From Gemmatimonadota bacterium (lineage in GTDB: Bacteria; Gemmatimonadota; Gemmatimonadetes; Gemmatimonadales; Gemmatimonadaceae), in NCBI GenBank assembly GCA_028287205.1, contig JAQBQC010000132.1, forward strand, positions 1 to 5,083: a stretch of DNA of 5,083 nucleotides, given 5' to 3'. Under the pieces are notes generated by a model, which worked only from the letters and a program-made list of their open reading frames with translations, had not been told where the DNA came from and did no database searches. The translations under genes were made by a program, and so were the position numbers. Shown in pieces: positions 1 to 5,083 of the stretch (positions within the stretch are counted from its first letter, which is position 1; each line of letters opens with the position of its first letter).

Positions 1-358
1 GCAGCGCGTCCGGCTCGCGCGGAATCGCCGAGGGCTCGCGGTCGCGAACGATCGTGCGCGCGAGCCGCTGGAGGTTGCGAGCGCGGGCATAGTAGCCCAG
101 CCCATTCCACGCTTCGCGCACGCGCGCGGGCCTCGACTCGGCCACCGCCTCGAGCGTTGGGAACCGGTCGAGGAATTCGGCGTACTTGCTGATGACGCGC
201 GACACTTGCGTCTGTTGGAGCATCAGCTCCGATACCAGGATATGGTAGGGATCGCGCGTGCGGCGCCACGGCAGGTCGCGCGCGTTCACGCGGTACCACG
301 CGCGCAGCTTGCGGCCGAAGCTCGCGCGCCGCTCGGGTGTAATGAGTGTGGAAGTCAC
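1..358 (-). CDS. mutY: A/G-specific adenine glycosylase MutY, N-terminal part (3' end beyond left edge)
   Basis: DNA repair glycosylase that removes adenine mispaired with 8-oxoguanine; acts on chromosomal DNA in the cytoplasm. The minus strand reads 119 residues before the window ends. Visible family hallmarks are AWYRVNARDLPWR at residues 20-32, SELMLQQTQV at 43-52, which contains the Glu (residue 44) equivalent to catalytic Glu37 of the E. coli enzyme, FPTLEAVA at 66-73, and WNGLGYYARARNL at 84-96. These match the helix-hairpin-helix glycosylase superfamily and MutY specifically rather than endonuclease III. The catalytic Asp, the Fe-S cluster cysteines and the C-terminal 8-oxoG recognition domain lie outside the window. 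The start chosen is GTG at 358-356, the only standard start codon between the upstream in-frame stop (412-410) and the conserved core. It gives 20 residues before the conserved Trp, similar to known MutY proteins. No Shine-Dalgarno lies at normal distance; GGAGG is about 19 bases upstream. Divergent from the secreted-protein gene. Confidence 0.93.
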   Translation of the reverse strand, partial: MTSTLITPERRASFGRKLRAWYRVNARDLPWRRTRDPYHILVSELMLQQTQVSRVISKYAEFLDRFPTLEAVAESRPARVREAWNGLGYYARARNLQRLARTIVRDREPSAIPREPDAL

Positions 359-366
359 TCGGTGGA

Positions 367-395
367 ACGCTATGTACCCTCCACGGAGGGTGCAA
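367..395 (-). promoter_or_regulatory. Candidate mutY promoter with a palindrome in its spacer
   Basis: On the minus strand TTGCAC (395-390) and TAGCGT (372-367) are separated by exactly 17 bases, a sigma-70-like arrangement. Each hexamer matches only three of six consensus bases. The spacer is almost filled by the inverted repeat at 376-391. Transcription would begin close to the GTG at 358, giving a very short or absent leader, which would agree with the lack of a well-placed Shine-Dalgarno. This is inference from weak matches, and promoter consensus in the source lineage is not known to me. Confidence 0.2.
376..391. repeat. Inverted repeat ACCCTCC-AC-GGAGGGT
   Basis: Perfect 7-base arms with a 2-base centre, in the divergent intergenic region between mutY and the secreted-protein gene. 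The short centre makes it more like a dimeric-regulator operator than a transcription terminator, and there is no following T-run on either strand. It could equally be a chance palindrome, since the sequence is GC-rich. It carries GGAGG on both strands, so ribosome binding is an alternative explanation, but neither copy is well spaced to a start codon. Confidence 0.4.
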
Positions 396-430
396 CGGGG
401 ACCGGGATGTTAGCTTTTCAGCTCGCCAAC

Positions 431-444
431 GCCCTGCACAGGGC
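431..444. repeat. Inverted repeat GCCCTG-CA-CAGGGC
   Basis: Perfect 6-base arms around a 2-base centre, 24 bases upstream of the ATG at 469 and about 54 bases (centre to centre) from the inverted repeat at 376-391. It lies between that repeat and the ribosome binding site, in the probable 5' untranslated region of the secreted-protein gene. It may be an operator or a small RNA hairpin, but chance occurrence in this composition is not excluded. Confidence 0.35.
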
Positions 445-457
445 CGTCCGTTCGCTC

Positions 458-462
458 AGGAG
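458..462 (+). promoter_or_regulatory. Ribosome binding site AGGAG for the secreted-protein gene
   Basis: AGGAG followed by a 6-base spacer before ATG 469. This decides the start of the secreted-protein gene against the further-upstream in-frame ATG at 346. Confidence 0.75.
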
Positions 463-468
463 CAGAGT

Positions 469-1275
469 ATGAATGTCGTTCGCTTGTCCGCGATACTGCT
501 TGTCGGGAGCACGCTCCCCGCGCTCGGACAGATTCACTATACGCCCTCGGTGCAACGCTACCGGCTGCATTCCACCGTGGAGCGCTCGCAGGAGCAGAAC
601 GGACAGAAGACGTCCGGCGTCATCACCAACGAGCAGCAGGTGACCGTCGCGCTCAAGGCGCCCGGCTCCAAGGGCACGCTCACGGACAAGGACACGCTGC
701 ACTTCGACGTCACGCTCGACTCGGTGAACATGAGCTCGAACCTGGCCGTCCAGCTCCCCGACGTGCAGGTGATGCAGGGGACTAAAGTGAGCGGAGTCAT
801 GCTGCCATCGGGGAAGGTGCTGAGCTTCGGCTCGGACACGAAGGCAACGGATGGCGTCGATCGCGAGTCCATCGTCGCGAGCATGGCGCATTTCCTTCTC
901 ACGCTGCCCGCGACGGCGGGTGCCGGCGCCAAGTGGACGGACACGGCCACCACGAACTTCTCAAAGGACGGCAACACGCTGAAAACCTCGACGATCACCA
1001 TGTCGCAGGTGCTCGGCGACACTGCGATCGCCGGGCAGAAGGCGTGGCGCGTGCACCGGACTTCGACGCTGATCATCTCCGGCACGCAGGCGCAGGCGAA
1101 TCAGCAGATCACGATGGACGGGTCCGGCACCGGCGAGGCGATGTATTACATCGGCACGAACGGCGTGTATCTTGGATCGACGTCGACGCAATCGATGAAG
1201 GAGACGGTGAAGGCGGCGGGGATCGTCATACCGGTGGTACAGACTGCAACGTCGACCGTCACGATCATCAAGTAG
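469..1275 (+). CDS. Secreted protein of unknown function (signal peptide, beta-rich)
   Basis: I do not recognise a named family. The 268-residue product starts with a clear export signal: basic n-region MNVVR, hydrophobic stretch LSAILLVGSTLPALG, and a likely signal peptidase I cleavage after Ala-Leu-Gly (residue 20). There is no lipobox cysteine; the whole protein has no cysteine. The mature part is rich in Ser, Thr, Val and Gln with alternating polar/hydrophobic strands such as EQQVTVALKA (56-65), LHFDVTLDSV (77-86) and STVTIIK at the very C-terminus. This suggests an all-beta periplasmic or extracellular protein with one or two related lobes, for example strands and turns around MLPSGKVLSFGS (111-122) and YYIGTNGVYLGS (227-238). 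No catalytic motif is visible. The start at 469 has an AGGAG site 6 bases upstream and puts the signal peptide at the N-terminus. The frame is open further upstream to an ATG at 346, but that would overlap mutY and bury the signal. The next gene lies 89 bases downstream on the same strand. Confidence 0.85.
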   Translation: MNVVRLSAILLVGSTLPALGQIHYTPSVQRYRLHSTVERSQEQNGQKTSGVITNEQQVTVALKAPGSKGTLTDKDTLHFDVTLDSVNMSSNLAVQLPDVQVMQGTKVSGVMLPSGKVLSFGSDTKATDGVDRESIVASMAHFLLTLPATAGAGAKWTDTATTNFSKDGNTLKTSTITMSQVLGDTAIAGQKAWRVHRTSTLIISGTQAQANQQITMDGSGTGEAMYYIGTNGVYLGSTSTQSMKETVKAAGIVIPVVQTATSTVTIIK

Positions 1276-1285
1276 CGTCGAGATC

Positions 1286-1299
1286 TAGCCTCAGGGCTA
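1286..1299 (+). other. Small stem-loop after the secreted-protein gene
   Basis: TAGCC, loop TCAG, GGCTA: a 5-base perfect stem 10 bases after the stop codon at 1273-1275. There is no T-run after it, so it is a weak candidate for termination or mRNA 3'-end stabilisation at best. Confidence 0.2.
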
Positions 1300-1309
1300 T
1301 TCGCGGCGC

Positions 1310-1327
1310 GCGCCGGCGCGCCGGCGC
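1310..1327. repeat. 18-base perfect GC palindrome GCGCCGGCGCGCCGGCGC
   Basis: Fully self-complementary 18-base sequence containing only G and C, centred in the 89-base gap between the secreted-protein gene and the DUF2339 gene. With flanking GCGGCGCGC (1303-1311) it makes a 28-base run of pure G/C from 1302 to about 1327. It could form a strong hairpin between the two cistrons, attenuating read-through, or be a protein-binding site. No T-run follows. Confidence 0.4.
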
Positions 1328-1352
1328 ACTCGTTCGAGCAGCTTCACCGTAG

Positions 1353-1357
1353 GGAGG
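1353..1357 (+). promoter_or_regulatory. Ribosome binding site GGAGG for the DUF2339 gene
   Basis: GGAGG within the purine tract 1351-1362, 7 bases before ATG 1365; a strong site that fixes the start of the membrane-protein gene. Confidence 0.8.
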
Positions 1358-1364
1358 GGGAGCG

Positions 1365-3341
1365 ATGGCGGACGAACAGCGAATCGCGGTTCTGGAACAG
1401 CACGTTCGAGCGTTGTACGAGCAGCTTGGAGCGCTCCGGGAGCAGCTTCGAGCGCGCGGCGAGTCGTCGCCCGCTCCCGCTCCCGCTCCCGCTGCGGCCA
1501 TGGCCGCGGCACCAGAGCCCGTTTCGTATATCGATCACACGCCGGCTCCCGTAGCCGCTTCCGAGCCGCCCCCGCCTCCGCCGCCACGCGCAGCTCCGCG
1601 CGCGCCGAATGTCGCGCCGCAGCACGCGCCCGACATCGATCTCGAGAAGCTCCTCGGCCGCTACGGCACCATCGCCGTCGCGTCGCTCGCGATTCTCATG
1701 GGCGTCGGGACCTTTCTCTCCTGGGCGATAGAGCACGGGCTCCTCGGCCCGACCGTGCGCGTGGTGCTCGGATTCGTCGGCGCGATCATCGTCGCCGGCG
1801 TCGGACTGTGGGTGCGGGAGAAGCGGGACGTGCGCTTCGGCAACGTCCTCCTCGCGCTGTCGCTCGCGATCGTTCACGTCGATGCGTGGGCGGCCGGTCC
1901 GCATCTCCAGGTACTCAGCACGCTCACCGCGCTCACGATCGCGGCGCTCGCATCGGCGGCGCTGGCTGCGCTCGCGCTCACCTCCGAGGAGCGAACGCTG
2001 TTCGCGATCGGCTTTGCCGGCGCGTTGCTCGCTCCGTTCGTCACCGCTCGCGAGCCCGGCAGCGTCGTGGCCCTGCTGACGTACGGTTGGGTGGTGATCG
2101 CGCTCAGCCTCTTCGCGATCCGCGAGCGCGGATGGCGACCGGTGCTCTGGCTCACCGTGATCGGGGCGACGGTGTACGTCCTGGCCGCTGCCGGAGGACC
2201 GCACAATCTCGACAATAGCTGGCTGGCCACGCACGCTCCCGTGATCTTCGCGTTCGCGTGCGCCGCGGCGGGGATTCTGTTCGCGCGCGACACCCTGCGC
2301 TCCAAGCTCGCCCTCGCCTTTCTCCTGCTCGCCTGCATCGCGACGCTCGGGTACTCCATTCACGCGCGCACGCTCGAGGTTGGCGTCTCGCTCTTCGGCA
2401 TCATCGCCTCGTATCTAATAGCGCGCGAGCTCGAGACTGACGAGCGTTGGCTCGTGATCGGCAACGTCGTCGTGCCGCTCGGCTTTCTCTTCGCGACCAT
2501 CGTCTCGGCCACCGATCGCTCGATACAGGCGCTTGCCGCGGCCGCGCTGACGGTGGTCGCCTCGCTGCTCGCGTGGGAGGACGAAGAGGAGCGCGCGCAC
2601 CATCTCTTCGTAGCCGCGATTGCGAGTGGCATCGCGATAGTGACCTGGCTCGTGGGCGACGATACGCGATGCATCGCCGCCCTGGCGCTCCACGCCGCGC
2701 TCTTCACGGTGCTGCTGCGCTCGACGCGCTCGAGGCTGCTCGTGCCGCCAATCATCTTCAGTCTGATGATCGCCTCGGCGTGGACGTTCATCCTGCTGGC
2801 CGCGCGAAGCCCCTACGCGTATCCGCCCTTCGCGACCATCCCGTCGTTGTGCGCGCTCGCGGTCCTGTGCGCATGGGCATTTCTCGCGTACGCGCTCCAG
2901 CCCACGCCGCTCGAGACGTCGGCCGAGCACAAGTCGCTCGCGTCGCTCGTGAGCGCGATGGCGATCGGCGTCGCCTTCGTCTGGGTGCGGCAGGAGCTCG
3001 TCGAGGCCTGGTCGCCCGACACGGCGTCGTTCGCGCTCATCATCTACTATGCGCTGGCCGGGCTCGCGCTGATCTTCGCCGGCCGATCGCGCCATGTAGG
3101 ACTCTGGCGCGCGGTGGGACTCGGGCTCGCGTTCTACGCGAGCTACAAGGCGTTTGTGCAGACGTTCACGATCAACGCGATCGGCTTGCGAGTGGGCGCG
3201 CGCATCATGGTGGGTGTCTTCCTGGCGGCGGTAGCGTACTGGTACCGCGCGCCGTCAAAGCCGGAAGGTGAAGCTCCGGCGCCTGACGCCGCGCCCGACG
3301 CACCGCCTGCCGGCGCCTCCGTCAATGCGAGCACGCTGTAA
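1365..3341 (+). CDS. DUF2339-family polytopic membrane protein
   Basis: Integral inner-membrane protein of the DUF2339 type (predicted membrane protein family; molecular function unknown). Domain order over 658 residues: a short coiled coil at about 4-32 with heptads EQLGALR/EQLRARG; a low-complexity Pro/Ala linker at about 35-90; the family's opening motif IDLEKLLGRYGTIAVASLAI (91-110) followed by FLSWAIEHGLLGPTVRVVLG (117-136); then roughly 18-20 hydrophobic segments up to about residue 627; and a Pro/Ala-rich acidic-basic tail. The C-terminal part (WRAVGLGLAFYASYKAF at 581-597, then ARIMVGVFLAAVAYWYR) resembles the conserved end of DUF2339 proteins. Family members are often 600-1000 residues, so this looks complete. 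The coiled coil suggests self-association or a cytoplasmic partner. A GGAGG site precedes the start. It lies 89 bases after the secreted-protein gene on the same strand, possibly in one operon, and is convergent with arfB. No enzyme motif was seen. Confidence 0.85.
   Translation: MADEQRIAVLEQHVRALYEQLGALREQLRARGESSPAPAPAPAAAMAAAPEPVSYIDHTPAPVAASEPPPPPPPRAAPRAPNVAPQHAPDIDLEKLLGRYGTIAVASLAILMGVGTFLSWAIEHGLLGPTVRVVLGFVGAIIVAGVGLWVREKRDVRFGNVLLALSLAIVHVDAWAAGPHLQVLSTLTALTIAALASAALAALALTSEERTLFAIGFAGALLAPFVTAREPGSVVALLTYGWVVIALSLFAIRERGWRPVLWLTVIGATVYVLAAAGGPHNLDNSWLATHAPVIFAFACAAAGILFARDTLRSKLALAFLLLACIATLGYSIHARTLEVGVSLFGIIASYLIARELETDERWLVIGNVVVPLGFLFATIVSATDRSIQALAAAALTVVASLLAWEDEEERAHHLFVAAIASGIAIVTWLVGDDTRCIAALALHAALFTVLLRSTRSRLLVPPIIFSLMIASAWTFILLAARSPYAYPPFATIPSLCALAVLCAWAFLAYALQPTPLETSAEHKSLASLVSAMAIGVAFVWVRQELVEAWSPDTASFALIIYYALAGLALIFAGRSRHVGLWRAVGLGLAFYASYKAFVQTFTINAIGLRVGARIMVGVFLAAVAYWYRAPSKPEGEAPAPDAAPDAPPAGASVNASTL
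1419..1460 (+). repeat. 21-base imperfect direct repeat encoding coiled-coil heptads
   Basis: GAGCAGCTT recurs at 1419-1427 and 1440-1448, each followed by similar GAGCGC sequence, giving two 21-base units that encode EQLGALR and EQLRARG. The 7-residue period fits a duplicated coiled-coil heptad in the N-terminus of the DUF2339 protein. Confidence 0.6.
1470..1493 (+). repeat. Hexanucleotide tandem repeat (CCCGCT)x4
   Basis: Four perfect copies of CCCGCT in frame within the DUF2339 gene, encoding the Pro-Ala repeats of the linker between the coiled coil and the first membrane helix. Unit changes would alter linker length by two residues without a frameshift. Confidence 0.85.
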
Positions 3342-3360
3342 GCCCCACTTCATGGACGGT

Positions 3361-3389
3361 GAGTGCGGCGACTGCGCGAGCAGCTACTC
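3361..3389. terminator. Weak bidirectional hairpin candidate between convergent genes
   Basis: Only 42 bases separate the stop of the DUF2339 gene from the stop of arfB. The stretch holds CTGC-GCGA-GCAG (3372-3383, a 4-base stem with a GNRA-type loop) nested in outer GAGT/ACTC arms (3361-3364 and 3386-3389), partly inside the arfB 3' end. Neither strand has a T-run, so an intrinsic terminator is not well supported; it may only be a chance hairpin. Confidence 0.2.
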
Positions 3390-3812
3390 GAAGTCCTCGC
3401 GCGCGCGTCGCTTCTTGATCTCGGCGCGTCGCTTCTTCGCCTGGAGCCGCGCCTCCTTGCTCGCCCGCGTGGGCGCGGTTTTCCTGCGCGCACGAGGAAC
3501 GGTAAGCGCGCTGCGCACGATCTTCGCGAGCCGCTCCTCCGCCGCCTGGCGATTTCGAAGCTGACTCCGATGCTCGCTCGACACGATGCGGATGAACCCG
3601 TCCGCATTGGTGCGCGACTGCAGCCGCTGCAGCACGCCCTCGCGCACATCGTCCGGCAGCGCGCGTGTCTGGGCGACGTTCCACAGCAGCTCGATGCGCG
3701 TGGACGAGGTGTTGACGTGCTGGCCTCCCGCGCCGCCCGAGCGGCTCGCGCGAATCGACAGCTCATCTCGCGGAATGGCCACGCGCTCCGTCACCTCGAG
3801 CGCATCGCTCAC
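3384..3812 (-). CDS. arfB: Peptidyl-tRNA hydrolase ArfB (ribosome rescue, YaeJ/ICT1 type)
   Basis: Rescues ribosomes stalled on mRNAs lacking a stop codon by hydrolysing peptidyl-tRNA in the large subunit. The 142-residue product is almost the length of E. coli ArfB (140). It has the release-factor catalytic domain only: VAIPRDELSIRASRSGGAGG at residues 11-30 leading into the GGQ catalytic motif (29-31) and HVNTSSTRIEL (32-42), then YRSQ-type sequence HRSQLRNRQAAEERL. No codon-recognition domain is present, which separates it from RF1/RF2. The C-terminal tail (about 106-142) is strongly basic, with PTRASKEARL matching the E. coli protein and two copies of KKRRA at 126-130 and 133-137; in this family the tail inserts into the empty mRNA channel. 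The start is GTG at 3812-3810, overlapping the TGA of the upstream CNNM-type gene by 4 bases, with only a weak GAGAA upstream, so translation is probably coupled. Convergent with the DUF2339 gene. Confidence 0.93.
   Translation of the reverse strand: MSDALEVTERVAIPRDELSIRASRSGGAGGQHVNTSSTRIELLWNVAQTRALPDDVREGVLQRLQSRTNADGFIRIVSSEHRSQLRNRQAAEERLAKIVRSALTVPRARRKTAPTRASKEARLQAKKRRAEIKKRRAREDFE
3403..3437 (-). repeat. Direct repeat of 14 bases in the arfB tail
   Basis: On the plus strand GCGCGTCGCTTCTT occurs at 3403-3416 and again at 3424-3437, 21 bases apart. On the coding strand this yields two KKRRA units 7 residues apart in the basic tail of ArfB, consistent with a local 21-base duplication. 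Confidence 0.7.
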
Positions 3813-5083
3813 GAAGCGCCGTTCTCGCGCGCAGCGATCGCCTCGGGCGTACGATGCACGCGCACCGCGGCCACCCGTCGCGAATCCATCGCGACGACCT
3901 CGAGCTCACCGCCGCTGAACGGCACGCGATCGCCCACGCGCGGCAGACGGCCGACCCGCGAGAAGACGTAACCGCCGAGCGTGGACCAGCTGCCCTCGGG
4001 GATCTTCACTCCGTGGTCCGAGCGCACGTCGATCAGCGACATCGATCCGGAGAGCTCGAGCACGCCGTTCATCTCCAGCGCCTCCCGCTGCGCCACATCA
4101 TACTCGTCCGCGATGTCGCCGATGACCTCCTCGACGAGATCCTCCATCGTGACGATTCCCGCCGTGCCGCCGAACTCGTCGAGCACGATCGCCATGTGCG
4201 CGCGGGTCTTTCGCAGATCGTCGAGCACACGCTCGGCAGGGCGCGTATCCGGAATGTAGAGCGCCTCGCGCACGAACTGCTGCACGGTGAACGGCTCCTT
4301 GCCGTCGTACAGCCAGAGATCCTTGGCGAGAAACACGCCGATCAAGTCGTCGAGATCCTCGCCGTAGATCGGGTAGCGCGAGTATCGCTCCTGCCGCACC
4401 ACCGCCCACACCTCTTCCTGCGTCGCCGTGGCCGGGATCGCCACGATCTCGGTGCGCGGGCGCATGACGTCGCGCGCCTTCTTCTGATGAAAGTCGAACA
4501 CACCCGCGAGCATCTGCGTGTCGCTCTCATTGAGCATCCCGTGCCTGCGCGTCTGCATCACCAGCAGTCGGAGCTCCTCGGGCGAGTGCGCACGGTCGCT
4601 GTCCGTCACCTGGGTTACGCCGAGCAGCTTGAGAAGCGCGTTCGCCGCTCCGTTGAGCAGCCAGGTGAGGGGAAGCGCGATCTTCGCGAACCAGCGCAAC
4701 GGGCGCACCAGCCAGCGCGCGGTCGACTCCGGCGCTGCGTACGCGATCGACTTCGGCACGAGCTCACCGATCACGATGTGCAGGAACGTGATCGTGAGGA
4801 ACGCGACGATCACGGTTGCCGTCGCGTGCGAGATCAACGTCGCGTTGCCAAAGCCCAGCCGCTCGATCAGCGTCGCGATAAGTGAGGCCACGGTCGCCTC
4901 TCCGGCCCATCCGAGCGCGAGCGACGCCAGCGTCACGCCGAGCTGCACAGCGGAGAGATAACGCGGGATGTCGTTCGCGGTCTCCTGGACGAGCTTCGCG
5001 CTCCGATCGCCACGTGCCGCCAGTGCGTCGATGCGGGAGCGGCGCGCGCTCACCAACGACAGCTCGGCAGCCACGAAAAAGGC
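3809..5083 (-). CDS. CNNM/CBS/CorC-HlyC family membrane protein (5' end beyond right edge)
   Basis: Membrane protein of the hemolysin C/CorC (UPF0053) family; relatives are implicated in Mg2+/Co2+ transport or efflux, though many are simply annotated hemolysin-family proteins. The window shows 424 residues, beginning inside the conserved FFVAAELSLV segment, so the first membrane residues are missing and GTG at 5074 is an internal Val rather than the start. Domain order, numbered from the first visible residue: CNNM/DUF21 transmembrane domain to about 175, with RYLSAVQLGVTLASLALGW (41-59) and GELVPKSIAY (106-115); CBS domain 1 at about 204-258 (DVMRPRTEIVAIPATATQEE; YSRYPIYG); CBS domain 2 at about 273-330 (ALYIPDTRPAERVL; VLDEFGGTAGIVTMEDLVEE); and a C-terminal CorC/HlyC transporter-associated domain at about 338-411 (TLGGYVFSRVGRLPRVGDRV). 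The CBS pair probably binds an adenine nucleotide as regulator. The stop TGA (3811-3809) overlaps the arfB start. Substrate cannot be told from sequence. Confidence 0.93.
   Translation of the reverse strand, partial: AFFVAAELSLVSARRSRIDALAARGDRSAKLVQETANDIPRYLSAVQLGVTLASLALGWAGEATVASLIATLIERLGFGNATLISHATATVIVAFLTITFLHIVIGELVPKSIAYAAPESTARWLVRPLRWFAKIALPLTWLLNGAANALLKLLGVTQVTDSDRAHSPEELRLLVMQTRRHGMLNESDTQMLAGVFDFHQKKARDVMRPRTEIVAIPATATQEEVWAVVRQERYSRYPIYGEDLDDLIGVFLAKDLWLYDGKEPFTVQQFVREALYIPDTRPAERVLDDLRKTRAHMAIVLDEFGGTAGIVTMEDLVEEVIGDIADEYDVAQREALEMNGVLELSGSMSLIDVRSDHGVKIPEGSWSTLGGYVFSRVGRLPRVGDRVPFSGGELEVVAMDSRRVAAVRVHRTPEAIAARENGAS

Larger units (their letters stand above)
407..472 (+). other. 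Possible 21-codon leader ORF overlapping the secreted-protein start
   Basis: An ATG at 407 opens a 21-residue frame (begins MLAFQLANALHR, ends SLRSRV) whose TGA stop at 470-472 overlaps the ATG at 469 of the secreted-protein gene as ATGA. A G-rich GGGGA at 397-401 lies 5 bases upstream of the ATG. The ATGA junction is typical of translational coupling. However, the frame is short, basic and also open further upstream, as expected by chance in high-GC DNA. Treated as a possibility only. Confidence 0.2.

Noticed and set aside
1..358. Endonuclease III (nth) instead of mutY
   Set aside because: The visible LPWR, SELMLQQTQV and WNGLGYYARARNL motifs are the MutY versions; endonuclease III differs at these positions.
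346..468. N-terminal extension of the secreted protein to the ATG at 346
   Set aside because: It would overlap the mutY start on the other strand, bury the signal peptide 41 residues inside the protein, and ignore the well-placed AGGAG before ATG 469.
1310..1327. Rho-independent terminator at the GC palindrome
   Set aside because: No T-run follows on either strand, and the arms have no loop when fully paired; it is kept only as a repeat of unknown role.
1344..2363. 339-codon open frame on the minus strand opposite the DUF2339 gene
   Set aside because: Its translation is an Arg/Glu/Asp-rich low-complexity string typical of antisense frames in high-GC genes; the plus-strand frame has clear membrane helices and family motifs.
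2447..3271. 274-codon plus-strand frame inside the DUF2339 gene
   Set aside because: Arg/Ala/Gly-rich shadow in an alternative frame, with no recognisable motif; the main frame runs unbroken through it.
3854..4885. 343-codon open frame on the plus strand opposite the CNNM-type gene
   Set aside because: His/Arg-rich composition without any domain; it is the antisense of a gene with unmistakable CNNM, CBS and CorC-HlyC motifs.
5072..5074. GTG at 5074 as the true start of the CNNM-type gene
   Set aside because: The codons before it (5083-5075) read Ala-Phe-Phe in frame and complete the conserved FFVAAE segment, so the gene continues beyond the window edge.
1..5083. CRISPR array, tRNA, rRNA, insertion sequence or toxin-antitoxin module
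   Set aside because: No regularly spaced repeats, no tRNA-like cloverleaf, no transposase frame and no small paired ORFs with supporting signals were seen.

Overview
The window is very GC-rich, densely coded bacterial chromosome with strongly G/C-biased third positions. The mix of a housekeeping repair gene, a ribosome-rescue gene, a CNNM/CorC-type membrane protein and an orphan secreted protein would fit a Gemmatimonadota-like or other high-GC soil or sediment bacterium. That placement is an impression from composition and protein style, not a demonstrated assignment. No mobile element, CRISPR array, tRNA or rRNA was seen.

Layout: (1) positions 1-358, minus strand, hold the N-terminal part of mutY (adenine glycosylase), running off the left edge. 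(2) A divergent intergenic region of 110 bases (359-468) carries two compact inverted repeats and a possible short leader ORF. (3) 469-1275, plus strand, encodes a 268-residue secreted protein that I do not recognise. (4) After an 89-base gap with an 18-base perfect palindrome, 1365-3341, plus strand, encodes a 658-residue polytopic membrane protein of the DUF2339 family. (5) Convergent to it, on the minus strand, are a CNNM/CBS/CorC-HlyC-type protein (5083-3809, its 5' end beyond the right edge) and arfB (3812-3384), a peptidyl-tRNA hydrolase of ribosome rescue. These two overlap by 4 bases (GTGA) and so form a translationally coupled pair.

How they work together: mutY (repair of A opposite 8-oxoguanine) and arfB (rescue of stalled ribosomes) are maintenance functions. 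The secreted protein and the DUF2339 protein are same-strand envelope-associated genes of unknown role and may be co-transcribed. The CNNM protein is a probable membrane ion (Mg/Co-type) transport or homeostasis protein. I see no convincing new multi-gene system. The points most worth a second look are the structured mutY/secreted-gene intergenic region, its possible leader peptide, and the uncharacterised secreted protein beside the DUF2339 gene.
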